Source of the DNA: Bacteroides cutis
Lineage (GTDB): Bacteria; Bacteroidota; Bacteroidia; Bacteroidales; Bacteroidaceae
Direction: 5' to 3'
Length of the DNA stretch: 64,000 bases
Assembly: GCF_900241005.1 (NCBI RefSeq)
Contig: NZ_OEST01000006.1
Location: forward strand, 124,001-188,000
Each line of letters begins with the position of its first letter. Position 1 is the first letter of the stretch. Under the pieces are notes generated by a model. That model was not told the DNA's origin and searched no databases. It saw only the letters and a list, made by a program, of their open reading frames with translations. Shown one piece after another: positions 7,369 to 16,511 of this stretch. Position numbers and translations under genes: made by a program.

Positions 7369-9270
7369 ATGAAAGAAAGGCTTATAGGATTCTTCAAGAC
7401 ATATTTATTGTTTGTCTGTATTTTTATATTGCAGAAACCGGTTTTCATGTTCTTCTATCACTCACTCTACGGAGATATTTCGTGGACGGATTGGTTTAAA
7501 GTGATGTGGCATGGATTACCATTGGATTTATCCCTTGCCGGTTATCTGACAGCTATTCCAGGTTTGCTTTTCATAGTCTCTGTATGGACTTTGTCTGATG
7601 TTCTCCGTCGTATATGGAGCGTCTATTTTCTTGTTATCTCAATTCTGATTTCTCTTATATTTACGGTAGATTTACTGCTTTATGAGTATTGGGGATTCCG
7701 TTTGGATGCTACTCCTTTATTTTATTTCTTTTCATCTCCCAAGGATGCGGTGGCAAGTGTTAATGCCTGGATAGTGCTGGGGGGAATTATGGCAATGGTT
7801 GTGTATGCAGGTGTATTATATGCTATTCTTTATGGCCTGTTGTTGCAAAAACGTTATTTCTATCGGATGAAGTTGCCTTATCGTCGTTTGAGAATATCGG
7901 GTGTTTTATTACTTCTGACAGGATTGTTATTTATTCCTATCCGTGGAGGATTTACGGTATCTACTATGAATGTAGGTAAAGTTTATTTTACTACAGACCA
8001 ACGCCTGAATCATGCTGCCATTAATCCGGCTTTTAGTCTCATGGAATCACTTTCCAAACAAAAAGATTTTGGTAAACAATATCGCTTTATGAGTGCCGGA
8101 GAGGCTAACAATATATTTGTGAAAATGCTTGATCCGGCTGTATTGGGAAGGGATACGATAGCGGTTGGTACTTTGCAACAGTCTGCCGATTCTTTGTGTT
8201 CACTGTTTACGGAAAGTCGTCCTAATGTGATTTTTGTAATCATGGAAAGTTTTTCTTCCAAGCTGATGAAGACTTTAGGTGGCGAAAGTAATGTTGCAGT
8301 CCATCTGGATAGTTTGGCACAAGAAGGAGTACTTTTTACTAATTTCTATGCCAACAGCTTCCGTACAGACCGGGGATTGGTTGCTATATTGAGTGGCTAT
8401 CCGGCACAGCCTACTACCAGTATCATGAAGTATCCTCGTAAAACGCAGTCCATTCCTGCAATAGCTGGTAGTTTGAAAGAAGCAGGGTATAGTGCGAAAT
8501 ACTATTATGGTGGTGATGCTGATTTTACGAATATGCGTTCTTATCTGATGTCTTCTGGTTTTGATGAGATTGTGTCCGATCAGGATTTCCCCATGTCGGA
8601 ACGTTTGAGTAAATGGGGGGCGCACGATCATCTTGTGTTCCGTCGTTTATTGGATGATTTGAGAGCTGAGGCGGCAGAGGGTAAATCGGTAGGGAATAAT
8701 ACACCTTGGTTTCGGGTATTGCAGACTTCAAGTAGTCATGAACCATTTGAGGTGCCTTATCAGCGTCTGGAGAATAATCGTTTGAATGCGTTTGCTTATA
8801 CGGATAGTTGTATTGGCGATTTTGTGAAGCAATTCCATGAATTACCGCAGTGGAAAAATACTGTTATTCTTTTTGTTCCCGATCATTTGGGAGCTTATCC
8901 TGAGTACATCAGTAATCTTGAAATAGATCGTTATCAAATCCCGTTATTGTTGGTTGGTGGTGTCATACGTGAGCCCAGACGCATCGATGTCTATGGTTCG
9001 CAACATGATATTGCTGCTACTTTATTGGCACAGCTCTCATTGCCTCATGATGAATTTATTTTCAGCAAAGATATGCTTAATCCGGCATCTCCTCATTTTG
9101 CATTCTTTACCGTTCCCGATGCTTTTGGTGTGGTAACGTCAGATAATCAGTTGATATTTAATAATGAATCCAATTCTGTTGTAGTAGATGAAGGAATTGA
9201 GAGAAGCAAGAATTTGAAGTTGGGACAGGCATATTTGCAAAAGTTGTATGATGATATTGCTAAAAGATGA
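7369..9270 (+). CDS. LTA synthase-like membrane sulfatase/phosphotransferase
   Basis: 633 residues. The ATG at 7369 is preferred over the TTG just before it. The N-terminal third holds about five transmembrane helices, and the C-terminal two thirds is an alkaline-phosphatase-superfamily domain exposed to the periplasm. Visible metal and active-site elements: Glu293 in IMESFSS, the probable catalytic Thr333 in FRTDRG, AHDHLVF, and PDHLGAYP near the C-terminus. Relatives are lipoteichoic-acid synthase and phosphoethanolamine/phosphoglycerol transferases, so in a Gram-negative it probably transfers a phospho-alcohol head group to a cell-envelope glycan or lipid. A PAP2 phosphatase gene follows within 45 bases, which fits lipid head-group metabolism. 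The exact donor and acceptor are unknown. Confidence 0.85.
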   Translation: MKERLIGFFKTYLLFVCIFILQKPVFMFFYHSLYGDISWTDWFKVMWHGLPLDLSLAGYLTAIPGLLFIVSVWTLSDVLRRIWSVYFLVISILISLIFTVDLLLYEYWGFRLDATPLFYFFSSPKDAVASVNAWIVLGGIMAMVVYAGVLYAILYGLLLQKRYFYRMKLPYRRLRISGVLLLLTGLLFIPIRGGFTVSTMNVGKVYFTTDQRLNHAAINPAFSLMESLSKQKDFGKQYRFMSAGEANNIFVKMLDPAVLGRDTIAVGTLQQSADSLCSLFTESRPNVIFVIMESFSSKLMKTLGGESNVAVHLDSLAQEGVLFTNFYANSFRTDRGLVAILSGYPAQPTTSIMKYPRKTQSIPAIAGSLKEAGYSAKYYYGGDADFTNMRSYLMSSGFDEIVSDQDFPMSERLSKWGAHDHLVFRRLLDDLRAEAAEGKSVGNNTPWFRVLQTSSSHEPFEVPYQRLENNRLNAFAYTDSCIGDFVKQFHELPQWKNTVILFVPDHLGAYPEYISNLEIDRYQIPLLLVGGVIREPRRIDVYGSQHDIAATLLAQLSLPHDEFIFSKDMLNPASPHFAFFTVPDAFGVVTSDNQLIFNNESNSVVVDEGIERSKNLKLGQAYLQKLYDDIAKR

Positions 9271-9313
9271 TTGGAAAGTGATAAAGGTAATAAGGAGTTA
9301 AAGTGATAGAGGA

Positions 9314-9988
9314 ATGATATTAATTGATGTTTTGTCAAGATTGGTGGAAATAGACACTGACCTGTTACTTGCAGTTAATGGATGGCGAGCTGAGTGGGCC
9401 GACTATTTTATGTTTGTTTTTAGTGGAAAATGGATTTGGGTACCGATGTATGTATCTATATTCTATGTTATTGTGCGTAATTTTAATTGGCAGATGGCGT
9501 TGTGGTGTGTCATTGCGGTAGCTTTAACCATTATTTTTGCCGATCAGGTATGTGCTACGGTTATTCGCCCTTTAGTATGTCGTCTTCGCCCCACTAATCC
9601 GGAAAATCCTCTTTCAGAATTAGTACAGATTGTAAATGATTATCGGGGAGGGCGTTATGGTTTTCCTTCTTGTCATGCAGCTAATACTTTTGGTCTTGCT
9701 TTCTTTATTTTCTATCTTTTCCGTAACCGTGCACTTAACTGGTTTATCATGTTATGGGCTATAGTGACTTGTTATTCGCGTTCTTATTTGGGGGTACATT
9801 ATCCCGGTGATTTATTGGTAGGTGCTATTGTAGGTTTTATAGGAGCTACTCTTTGTTACCGGCTTTTTTGTCTGTTATGCAAATATAAACATCAGAAAGA
9901 CTATAACTGTCTTTATGTTCCCACCATAGTAGGTGGAACGACAATTATGGGGATATTGATCTATGCATTGGTGCGGACAATTTTATAA
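9314..9988 (+). CDS. PAP2 superfamily membrane phosphatase
   Basis: 224-residue membrane protein with five to six hydrophobic segments. It carries the three PAP2 motifs: CRLRPTNP, then FPSCHAANTF (a variant of the PSGH motif, with Cys between Ser and His), and SRSYLGVHYPGD with the catalytic His. It should dephosphorylate an isoprenoid diphosphate or phosphatidate-type lipid on the periplasmic side. It sits directly downstream of the LTA-synthase-like gene and is probably co-transcribed with it, which suggests lipid-carrier or phospholipid recycling. Confidence 0.87.
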   Translation: MILIDVLSRLVEIDTDLLLAVNGWRAEWADYFMFVFSGKWIWVPMYVSIFYVIVRNFNWQMALWCVIAVALTIIFADQVCATVIRPLVCRLRPTNPENPLSELVQIVNDYRGGRYGFPSCHAANTFGLAFFIFYLFRNRALNWFIMLWAIVTCYSRSYLGVHYPGDLLVGAIVGFIGATLCYRLFCLLCKYKHQKDYNCLYVPTIVGGTTIMGILIYALVRTIL

Positions 9989-10045
9989 GCAGTAAACATC
10001 TTTCTCCTTCGTTTGTTATACACCTTGACGATAAAGCGGAAATGT

Positions 10046-11215
10046 ATGATGAATTTAGGAGAATGGATGAATGAAATCCTGATTGGCTGGGGAATCGGTC
10101 CGAAGTTTGCTGATCGTTTTGATGAAACGATTATTGCGTTGCTGATGATAGCTCTATCAGTAGGTTTAGATTATTTATGCCAGGCAATATTTGTAGGTGG
10201 TATGAAACACTACACTAAACGTTCACCCCATAAGTGGAATACGCTACTGATGAAACGAAAGGTGATACATCATTTGATACATATTTTACCTGGAATATTG
10301 GTTTATTATTTATTACCTTTAGCCTTTGTACGAGGTAAAGGAATGTTGGATTTTTCTCAGAAAGTATGTGTGGTGTACATTATTACAGCTATACTTCTTA
10401 CAATCAATGGAATGCTATTGGTGATGCTTGATGTATATAACTCGAGAGATACACCGAAAAATCGTCCCGTGAAGGGATTTGTACAGGTACTTCAGGTGCT
10501 ATTGTTCTTTATAGGTAGTATTGTTATTGTTGCTGTGTTGATGAATAAATCACCAATGACGTTATTTGCTGGATTGGGAGCTTCGGCAGCAGTATTGATG
10601 TTAGTTTTCAAGGATAGTATTTTGGGTTTTGTAGCTGGTGTACAACTTTCAGCTAATGATATGGTTCGTATTGGTGACTGGATAGCCTTACCTAATAATG
10701 TGGCCAATGGTATTGTAACGGAAATAACTTTGAATACGGTGAAAATTCAAAATTGGGATAAAACTATTTCTACCGTACCGCCTTATTCTTTGGTAAATAA
10801 TTCTTTTCAGAACTGGAGAGGGATGCAGGAAAGCGGTGGACGTCGCGTAAAAAAGAATATTTATCTGGATATGACTACTTTGAAATTTTGTACGCCTGAA
10901 ATGCTGGATAATATTCGTAAGGAAATTCCATTGATGGCGGATTACCAGCCGATAGAAGGAGAAATTCCTACTAATTCACAGCTATATCGTATCTATATTG
11001 AACGTTATCTGTGTAGCCTTCCGGTAGTAAATCAGAATATGGATTTAATTCTCAGTCAACTTGAACCTACTACTTACGGAGTCCCTATCCAGGTTTATTT
11101 CTTTTTGCGTAATAAAGTTTGGAAAGATTATGAACGTATTCAATCCGATATATTCGATCATCTGTTGGTGATGGTACAAAGGTTTGATTTGAAACTATAT
11201 CAGTACTCTGATTAG
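10046..11215 (+). CDS. MscS-type mechanosensitive ion channel
   Basis: About 389 residues from the ATG at 10046 (a tandem ATG at 10049 is equally possible); upstream in-frame codons lack a convincing start. Four or so N-terminal transmembrane helices precede the pore-lining helix and beta domain of the MscS family: AGLGASAAVLMLVFKD, SILGFVAGVQL, then MVRIGDWIALPNNVANGIV and FQNWRGM. It releases solutes on hypo-osmotic shock in the inner membrane. Its stop codon overlaps by three bases the stop of the convergent nuclease-family gene, so there is no room for a separate terminator. Confidence 0.9.
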   Translation: MMNLGEWMNEILIGWGIGPKFADRFDETIIALLMIALSVGLDYLCQAIFVGGMKHYTKRSPHKWNTLLMKRKVIHHLIHILPGILVYYLLPLAFVRGKGMLDFSQKVCVVYIITAILLTINGMLLVMLDVYNSRDTPKNRPVKGFVQVLQVLLFFIGSIVIVAVLMNKSPMTLFAGLGASAAVLMLVFKDSILGFVAGVQLSANDMVRIGDWIALPNNVANGIVTEITLNTVKIQNWDKTISTVPPYSLVNNSFQNWRGMQESGGRRVKKNIYLDMTTLKFCTPEMLDNIRKEIPLMADYQPIEGEIPTNSQLYRIYIERYLCSLPVVNQNMDLILSQLEPTTYGVPIQVYFFLRNKVWKDYERIQSDIFDHLLVMVQRFDLKLYQYSD

Positions 11216-12273
11216 TAAATCAGCCTAAAATCGGCATAGACGGGTAGATGGTCACTATATCCGTCTTGATACTTCATTCCGTAATAGGTGCGAAAAGGTT
11301 GCTTGTCTCCGAATTTTTTATCTTCAGTCAGAAGAAAAGGACAGTTGAAAACATCTGCTTGCGTTTCATCTGTGTAGAAAGAAGAAGAAAGACATAACAA
11401 GTTTCCCGAAACAATGATATGATCTAATAGCCCCCATTCTCCCTGATATTTATAGCTGCCGAAATGTTTTAATATGTTCGTTTTTCGTACCAGTAGATGG
11501 TAGAGATATCGTTTATTAAGGAATTCATTCGGATGTGAAGGAGGTATTGTAGCCTTTAATATTTCTTTAACCGATTTGTTATGAGGATAATCATTGAAAT
11601 CTCCCATAATTAATATTTGAGGTTGAAATCGTATTTGCATGAGGCTATCTACTGTGTTTTTCAGTTTTTGAGCAGCCTGCAAACGATAAGGCTCGGATTC
11701 TTTGATGCCTCCGGATCTAGACGGAAAATGAGCAACAAATATATCTAAGGTGTCTTGATTCAGTAATAATCCGCTGACGTGAAGGATGTCTCGTGTAGGG
11801 CGACTGCTTTTATCGGGCTTTGGAATAGAAAGGCATTGATAGGAAAGTAGTTTAAACAATCCTCGTTGATAGAGTAATGCTACATCAATACCCCGTTCAT
11901 CAAGTGATTGTGTCATTACGTAACGATAATCTGCTTCTCGGAGAGCAGAGTAGCGGGTAAGGTCACGCAATACACTGTCATTTTCTACTTCGCAGAGAGC
12001 GACGAGAGCCGGTGGTGTCCAACCTCCGACGGCAATAATTACGCGGGCAATGTTATCCAGCTTTTTCTTGTATTTAGGATAATTCCAATGTCTTGTGGCA
12101 TTGGGTAGGAATTCATAATCATTTTTCAGTGTATCATGGCGGCAATCAAACAAGTTTTCTACATTATAGCTCATGGCACGAAAAATAATAGTATCTTTTT
12201 TCTCTTGCCCGTACATTTGAAAGTACGGGCAGAGGAAAAAGAACAGTAAAAAAAGGTAGGGGTATTTTAGCAC
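11212..12273 (-). CDS. endonuclease/exonuclease/phosphatase family protein
   Basis: 353 residues with an N-terminal signal sequence (hydrophobic LLFFFLCPYFQ, then MYGQ), so probably periplasmic. The DNase I-like fold is shown by MSYNVENLFD at the start of the mature region, ALCEVENDS (metal-binding Glu), FVAHFPSRSGG, LIMGDFNDYP and the C-terminal SDHLPVYADF. Family members are Mg-dependent phosphodiesterases or nucleases; secreted Bacteroides members often have unknown substrates. It lies nine bases downstream of pepD on the same strand and is likely co-transcribed with it. Confidence 0.85.
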   Translation of the reverse strand: MLKYPYLFLLFFFLCPYFQMYGQEKKDTIIFRAMSYNVENLFDCRHDTLKNDYEFLPNATRHWNYPKYKKKLDNIARVIIAVGGWTPPALVALCEVENDSVLRDLTRYSALREADYRYVMTQSLDERGIDVALLYQRGLFKLLSYQCLSIPKPDKSSRPTRDILHVSGLLLNQDTLDIFVAHFPSRSGGIKESEPYRLQAAQKLKNTVDSLMQIRFQPQILIMGDFNDYPHNKSVKEILKATIPPSHPNEFLNKRYLYHLLVRKTNILKHFGSYKYQGEWGLLDHIIVSGNLLCLSSSFYTDETQADVFNCPFLLTEDKKFGDKQPFRTYYGMKYQDGYSDHLPVYADFRLIY

Positions 12274-12281
12274 TTTTCCAT

Positions 12282-13757
12282 TTATTTTTTAACAGGAATG
12301 TTCTTTAGAATATCCAACAAATGTTTCCAGAACTTGTCTACAGTAGGAATAAGCATACGTTCGTCAGGTGAATGTACGCCTTGCAGAGTAGGACCGAAGG
12401 AAATCATGTCTAATGTAGGATATTTATCCAGGAATAAGCCGCATTCCAATCCTGCATGGATAGCTTTTACTTTTGCATCTATACCAAACAGACGTTTATA
12501 AGATGCCGTAGCAATTTCTAGAATTTCAGAATGGGGGTTGGGTTTCCATCCGGGATATCCATCCCCGAATGATACTTGCGCATTGCCCATTTCGAATACA
12601 GTACGTACCATGTTAGCGATATCTTGTTTAGAAGATTCGATAGAACTTCGTTGACTGGTTTCGATACGGATGATGTTACCCGGTTTCATCTTGACAGATG
12701 CCAGATTAGTGGATGTTTCTACCAGGCCCGGGATATCTTGACTCATGGCATATACACCATGAGGTGATGCATAGATACTTTGCAATAAGCATTGGGTAGT
12801 ATCTTTGTCAATAGCTTTGGGACGGGGAGTTTCCGATTCCAATATAAATTGTAAATCTGGTTCTACTACAGCATATTCTGCTTCAATTTCAGAAGCTAAA
12901 ATATTTAGATCTGTACGTATAGAATGCTTGTCAGCTTCGGGAATAGCAATTATAGCATGGGCTTCACGAGCGAGAGCATTGCGGAGGTTACCGCCGTCAA
13001 TTTCGCAAAGATACATATCATATTTTTTAAAAGTCTGACTGAGGAAACGGTTTAATAGTTTATTAGCGTTACCACGTCCTAGGTGAATATCCCCACCGGA
13101 ATGTCCACCCTTCAAACCTTTGACTTGTACTTTGCAGAAGAAGTAGCCGGCAGGTACATCTACCTCTTTATATGAAAATTCTGCAACAGAGTCGATACCG
13201 CCTGCACAACCAATGAAAAGTTCTCCTTCATCTTCTGAGTCGAGGTTAAGTAGAATGTCACCATTCATAAAACCTTCCTTCAAAGCAAAGGCACCGGTAA
13301 GTCCGGTTTCCTCATCAACGGTAAACAGACATTCGATAGGACCATGTTTTATACTGTTGTCAGCAAGGATCGCTAACTCGGTGGCGACACCGATACCATT
13401 ATCGGCACCTAATGTCGTTCCTTTAGCCTTCAACCATTCACCGTCAATTTCCGTTTCTATAGGGTCAGTAAGGAAATCATGTTCCACATCATTATTTTTT
13501 TCACATACCATATCGATATGCGACTGAAGTACGACGGTTTTCCGATTTTCCATACCTGGAGTAGCAGGTTTTTTTATTAATACATTTCCGGTTTCATCGA
13601 CTTTTGTTTCCAACTTATGTTGTTCTCCGAATGCTTTTAGATAAGCAATAATCTTCTCTTCCTTCTTGGAAGGGCGTGGTACTTGGCAAATTTCCTCAAA
13701 ATAGTGGAATACACCTGCCGGTTTTAAATCTTTTTTTTCCATATTTTTCTTTTTCAT
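12282..13757 (-). CDS. pepD: aminoacyl-histidine dipeptidase (M20C)
   Basis: 491-residue cytoplasmic dinuclear zinc peptidase (Xaa-His dipeptidase, carnosinase-like). Metal and catalytic motifs are present: His80 and Asp82 in LQSHIDMVCEK, Asp119 in LGADNGIGVA, Glu149-Glu150 in TVDEETGLTG, then LNLDSEDEGE and the C-terminal HSPDE. The dimerisation lid has GGHSGGDIHLGRGNANK. The start at 13757 gives MKKKNMEKK; the internal Met6 is an alternative. It is divergent from the small membrane protein gene across a 256-base intergenic region. Confidence 0.93.
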   Translation of the reverse strand: MKKKNMEKKDLKPAGVFHYFEEICQVPRPSKKEEKIIAYLKAFGEQHKLETKVDETGNVLIKKPATPGMENRKTVVLQSHIDMVCEKNNDVEHDFLTDPIETEIDGEWLKAKGTTLGADNGIGVATELAILADNSIKHGPIECLFTVDEETGLTGAFALKEGFMNGDILLNLDSEDEGELFIGCAGGIDSVAEFSYKEVDVPAGYFFCKVQVKGLKGGHSGGDIHLGRGNANKLLNRFLSQTFKKYDMYLCEIDGGNLRNALAREAHAIIAIPEADKHSIRTDLNILASEIEAEYAVVEPDLQFILESETPRPKAIDKDTTQCLLQSIYASPHGVYAMSQDIPGLVETSTNLASVKMKPGNIIRIETSQRSSIESSKQDIANMVRTVFEMGNAQVSFGDGYPGWKPNPHSEILEIATASYKRLFGIDAKVKAIHAGLECGLFLDKYPTLDMISFGPTLQGVHSPDERMLIPTVDKFWKHLLDILKNIPVKK

Positions 13758-13962
13758 TGAAATATAATTCTTCCTGTTATCTCTTTTATATTGTACTTGA
13801 ACTGTATTTATTTCGTCTCTATAGAATAAAACTATCTACAGATTGGTTGCAGAATAGGTCTTATTTAACTCTTTATTGCTAAATACGGTTAAAAAGTTGG
13901 TTCTTTTATTTCCCTTTCTTTTTTTTTAGAGTAAAAAAGAAGGCTTAGTCCAACCAAAGCCC

Positions 13963-13970
13963 TATATTTG
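13963..13970 (+). promoter_or_regulatory. Bacteroides -7 box
   Basis: TATATTTG is a perfect TAnnTTTG match in the divergent intergenic region (13758-14013), 43 bases before the ATG at 14014. The rest of that region is AT-rich and shows no other feature I can support. Confidence 0.5.
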
Positions 13971-14013
13971 CACCCACAAAACCAAAGCTTTTTGTTTTTG
14001 TGTAACAAAATTA

Positions 14014-14253
14014 ATGAAAATGCTCGATACAGTATTGATAACTTTGTTAATAGTTGCTATTTGTGTTGTTTTACTGGGAGTAAAAGTTTTTTTCGTGAAA
14101 GACGGTAAATTCCCTAACGGTCATGTTAGTGGTAATAAAGCAATGCGAGATAGAGGAATCGGGTGTGTGCAGTCGCAAGATCGAGAAGCGCAGAAAAAGT
14201 CACGTTTTTCTATTGACGAACTGGAAAAAGCCTTAAACGATAGTATGAACTAA
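14014..14253 (+). CDS. small single-pass membrane protein
   Basis: 79 residues: one N-terminal transmembrane helix (about 5-28, VLITLLIVAICVVLLGVKVFF) followed by a conserved-looking hydrophilic tail with FPNGHVSGNKAMRDRGIGC and a short helical C-terminus (SIDELEKALND). I recognise this as a conserved Bacteroidales small protein of unknown role. It sits 30 bases upstream of an OmpH-like lipoprotein gene, so the two are probably one transcription unit linked to envelope function. Confidence 0.75.
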   Translation: MKMLDTVLITLLIVAICVVLLGVKVFFVKDGKFPNGHVSGNKAMRDRGIGCVQSQDREAQKKSRFSIDELEKALNDSMN

Positions 14254-14283
14254 ATAAACTAAAAACTATATTTACAAATTATT

Positions 14284-14886
14284 ATGAAGAGATTAAACTA
14301 CCTCGTAAACGGTTTGGCAGCTCTTGCACTAATCGTTTTATTTTCTCAATGTGCCGGAAAAGCAGATAATCAGACAACAAATACTGCTGCACAAGCTGCT
14401 GACTTATCCGGAATGAAAATCGCTTATGTAGAAATAGATACGCTTCTGGCAAAATATAACTATTGTGTCGACTTAAACGAGGCTATGGTAAAGAAAAGTG
14501 AAAATGTTCGTTTGACTTTGAACCAGAAAGCAACAGAGTTGGATAAACAGAAACGTGAATTTCAGACTAAGTATCAAAATAATGCATATCTTACTCCGGA
14601 AAGAGCTCAACAGGAATATAATCGTATCGCCAAGTTGGAGCAAGATCTCCAGAATTTGAGTAACAAGTTGCAGTCTGAATTAATGAGTGAAAATGAAAAG
14701 AACAGCTTGCAGTTGCGTGATTCTATTAATGCTTTCTTAAAACAATATAATAAAACAAAAGGTTACAGTATGATTATCAGTAATACCGGTTTTGATAATT
14801 TGTTGTATGCTGACAGCATTTATAATATTACTCAAGAAATTCTCGAAGGGTTGAATGCACGATATTCTTCTCCTGCTAAGAAATAA
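14284..14886 (+). CDS. OmpH/Skp-like lipoprotein
   Basis: 200 residues with a lipoprotein signal (VLFSQC near residue 23). The mature part is mostly helical coiled coil (about 65-160, many heptads in KATELDKQKREFQTK), flanked by the short beta elements MKIAYVEIDTLL and YSMIISNTGFDNLLYAD. This is the layout of OmpH/Skp periplasmic chaperones that hold unfolded outer-membrane proteins. Unlike classical Skp it is lipid-anchored. A rho-independent terminator follows at 14912. Confidence 0.85.
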   Translation: MKRLNYLVNGLAALALIVLFSQCAGKADNQTTNTAAQAADLSGMKIAYVEIDTLLAKYNYCVDLNEAMVKKSENVRLTLNQKATELDKQKREFQTKYQNNAYLTPERAQQEYNRIAKLEQDLQNLSNKLQSELMSENEKNSLQLRDSINAFLKQYNKTKGYSMIISNTGFDNLLYADSIYNITQEILEGLNARYSSPAKK

Positions 14887-14911
14887 AATATAACTTCTTT
14901 TTCTACGATAT

Positions 14912-14950
14912 ACTCCTTGATGGGCCTAATGCTTGTCAGGGAGTTTTTTT
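14912..14950 (+). terminator. rho-independent terminator after OmpH-like gene
   Basis: ACTCCTTGA pairs with TCAGGGAGT (one G-T wobble) and is followed by a run of seven T. It separates the core-genome genes from the glycan-degradation block. Confidence 0.8.
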
Positions 14951-15047
14951 ATACTCTTACTTTATAAAAACGTTTCATTCTTTTGTACTTTCTTCTCAAA
15001 GAACTATTCGGAAGTGAACATCTATTTTTATTTGATTTTTAATCTCC

Positions 15048-15055
15048 TATATTTG
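15048..15055 (+). promoter_or_regulatory. Bacteroides -7 box upstream of PL6 gene
   Basis: TATATTTG matches TAnnTTTG 36 bases before the ATG at 15091. A TTTG at 15031 is too close to be a standard -33. The 18-base element seen before other genes of this locus is not convincingly present here. Confidence 0.45.
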
Positions 15056-15090
15056 CTCTATGAATTTTCAAACTCTAAATCAAGAAAAAC

Positions 15091-16488
15091 ATGACAAGAA
15101 AACTATGTACTTTTTTATTTTTATTTGTTTTACAGATCTCTTTTGCTAAAGAGTATACATTCTTACCCGGAGATATTCCTGTAATGAAGCAGCTGATGGG
15201 TAGTGGAAAATTACAACCCGGTGATGTGGTTGTTTTGCAGGATGGAACCTATACGGATTTGGAAGAAATAGATTTTACAGGAAAAGGAACCTTTGATAAA
15301 CCTATCGTATGGAAAGCGCAAAACCCGGGTAAAGCAATCATTTCAGGTAAATTGAATTTGAAGATTTATGGAGAATACCTACAATTAGAAGGTTTGTTCT
15401 TTTATCAGGCATGGGCGTTAGGACATGATATGATTAATTTTCAAAAGGAGAAAGGTATTTATGCTAACTATTGTCGAATGACTCATTGTGTGATTGATGA
15501 TTGCAATGATCCTCAAAAAAAAGCAAAATCAGAGAAGGAAGGTGAATACTGGGTCGGTTTAAGAGGAACGAATAATCGTATAGACCATTGTTACTTTGCC
15601 AATAAAAAAATAGGAGGATTGGTACTTCAAGTTTGGTTGGATACGGACAATCATCTGAATAACCATGTGATAGATCATAATTTTTTTGGAGAACGTAAGC
15701 CCTATGGAGCCAATGGTGCGGAAATTATTCGCATTGGACATTCTTGGTCATCTCAGTTAGAGTCACGTACCATTGTAGAAGATAATGTTTTTTTCAGATG
15801 CAGTGGAGAGAATGAAATTATTTCAGTGAAATCTTGCCATAATGTGTTACGGAGAAATCTTTTTTATGAGTCACAGGGAGGTTTGGTTTGCCGTCATGGA
15901 CATTATAATGTAATCGAGTCGAATACTTTTATCGGTCATAATTTACGTGGAACAGCTGGTATTCGCATTATTAACCAAGGACATACGGTTTACGATAATT
16001 ATATAAAAGATGTATCTGCTTTCGGTTTACTTGTACGCGTAGGGGTTTATGAACGGCCTACACCAGAGACTGATGTGAAGAAAGAGCCGTTGACATCTTA
16101 TCATCGGGTAGAGAATGTGGATATAGCTTACAACACTTTTCTGAATTGTTCATTAGAACTAGGCTCAGGACGGGGAGATAAACTACCGAGAAATGTTCGT
16201 TTTGCGAATAACGTATATTCCGGAGAGGTGCCACAGTTGAAAATAATCAATGCAGATGAATTGTTACCGGGATTTTTGTTTATAGATAACCTTTGGGCGT
16301 TTGCAAATAAAAGTACATTAGATGCAGTACCTTACGAACGTATACGTACAGGGTTTAAAATGATTGATAAACCTGTTGATGCAGATATGATTGAGAAAAA
16401 AAGAGTAGATACTTGTATTTTTGCTGCTGGTCCTTATTGGTATCAACCGTCAAAGGAGTTTATAAACTATATAGATTTACATCGTTGA
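15091..16488 (+). CDS. polysaccharide lyase family 6 (chondroitinase B/alginate lyase-like)
   Basis: 465 residues with a signal peptide (cleavage near SFAK). The body is a right-handed parallel beta-helix. The calcium-dependent PL6 active site is intact: Asn208, Glu240 and Glu242 as calcium ligands, Lys247 as base, and Arg268-His269 in LVCRHG. These correspond closely in spacing to chondroitinase B Asn213, Glu243, Glu245, Lys250, Arg271 and His272. It should cleave a uronate-containing polysaccharide by beta-elimination, leaving an unsaturated uronic acid, which fits the GH105 and GH88 genes in the same window. The true substrate (alginate, dermatan or another acidic glycan) cannot be told. 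It begins a tightly spaced run of enzyme genes. Confidence 0.88.
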   Translation: MTRKLCTFLFLFVLQISFAKEYTFLPGDIPVMKQLMGSGKLQPGDVVVLQDGTYTDLEEIDFTGKGTFDKPIVWKAQNPGKAIISGKLNLKIYGEYLQLEGLFFYQAWALGHDMINFQKEKGIYANYCRMTHCVIDDCNDPQKKAKSEKEGEYWVGLRGTNNRIDHCYFANKKIGGLVLQVWLDTDNHLNNHVIDHNFFGERKPYGANGAEIIRIGHSWSSQLESRTIVEDNVFFRCSGENEIISVKSCHNVLRRNLFYESQGGLVCRHGHYNVIESNTFIGHNLRGTAGIRIINQGHTVYDNYIKDVSAFGLLVRVGVYERPTPETDVKKEPLTSYHRVENVDIAYNTFLNCSLELGSGRGDKLPRNVRFANNVYSGEVPQLKIINADELLPGFLFIDNLWAFANKSTLDAVPYERIRTGFKMIDKPVDADMIEKKRVDTCIFAAGPYWYQPSKEFINYIDLHR

Positions 16489-16511
16489 ATAGATAACAAA
16501 CACAATCTTAC

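Noticed and set aside
14981..15000. TTTTGTAC...CAAA sequence upstream of PL6, resembling the 18-base element
   Set aside because: Alignment needs an insertion and the distance to the -7 box (about 48 bases) does not fit the 21/42 rule.
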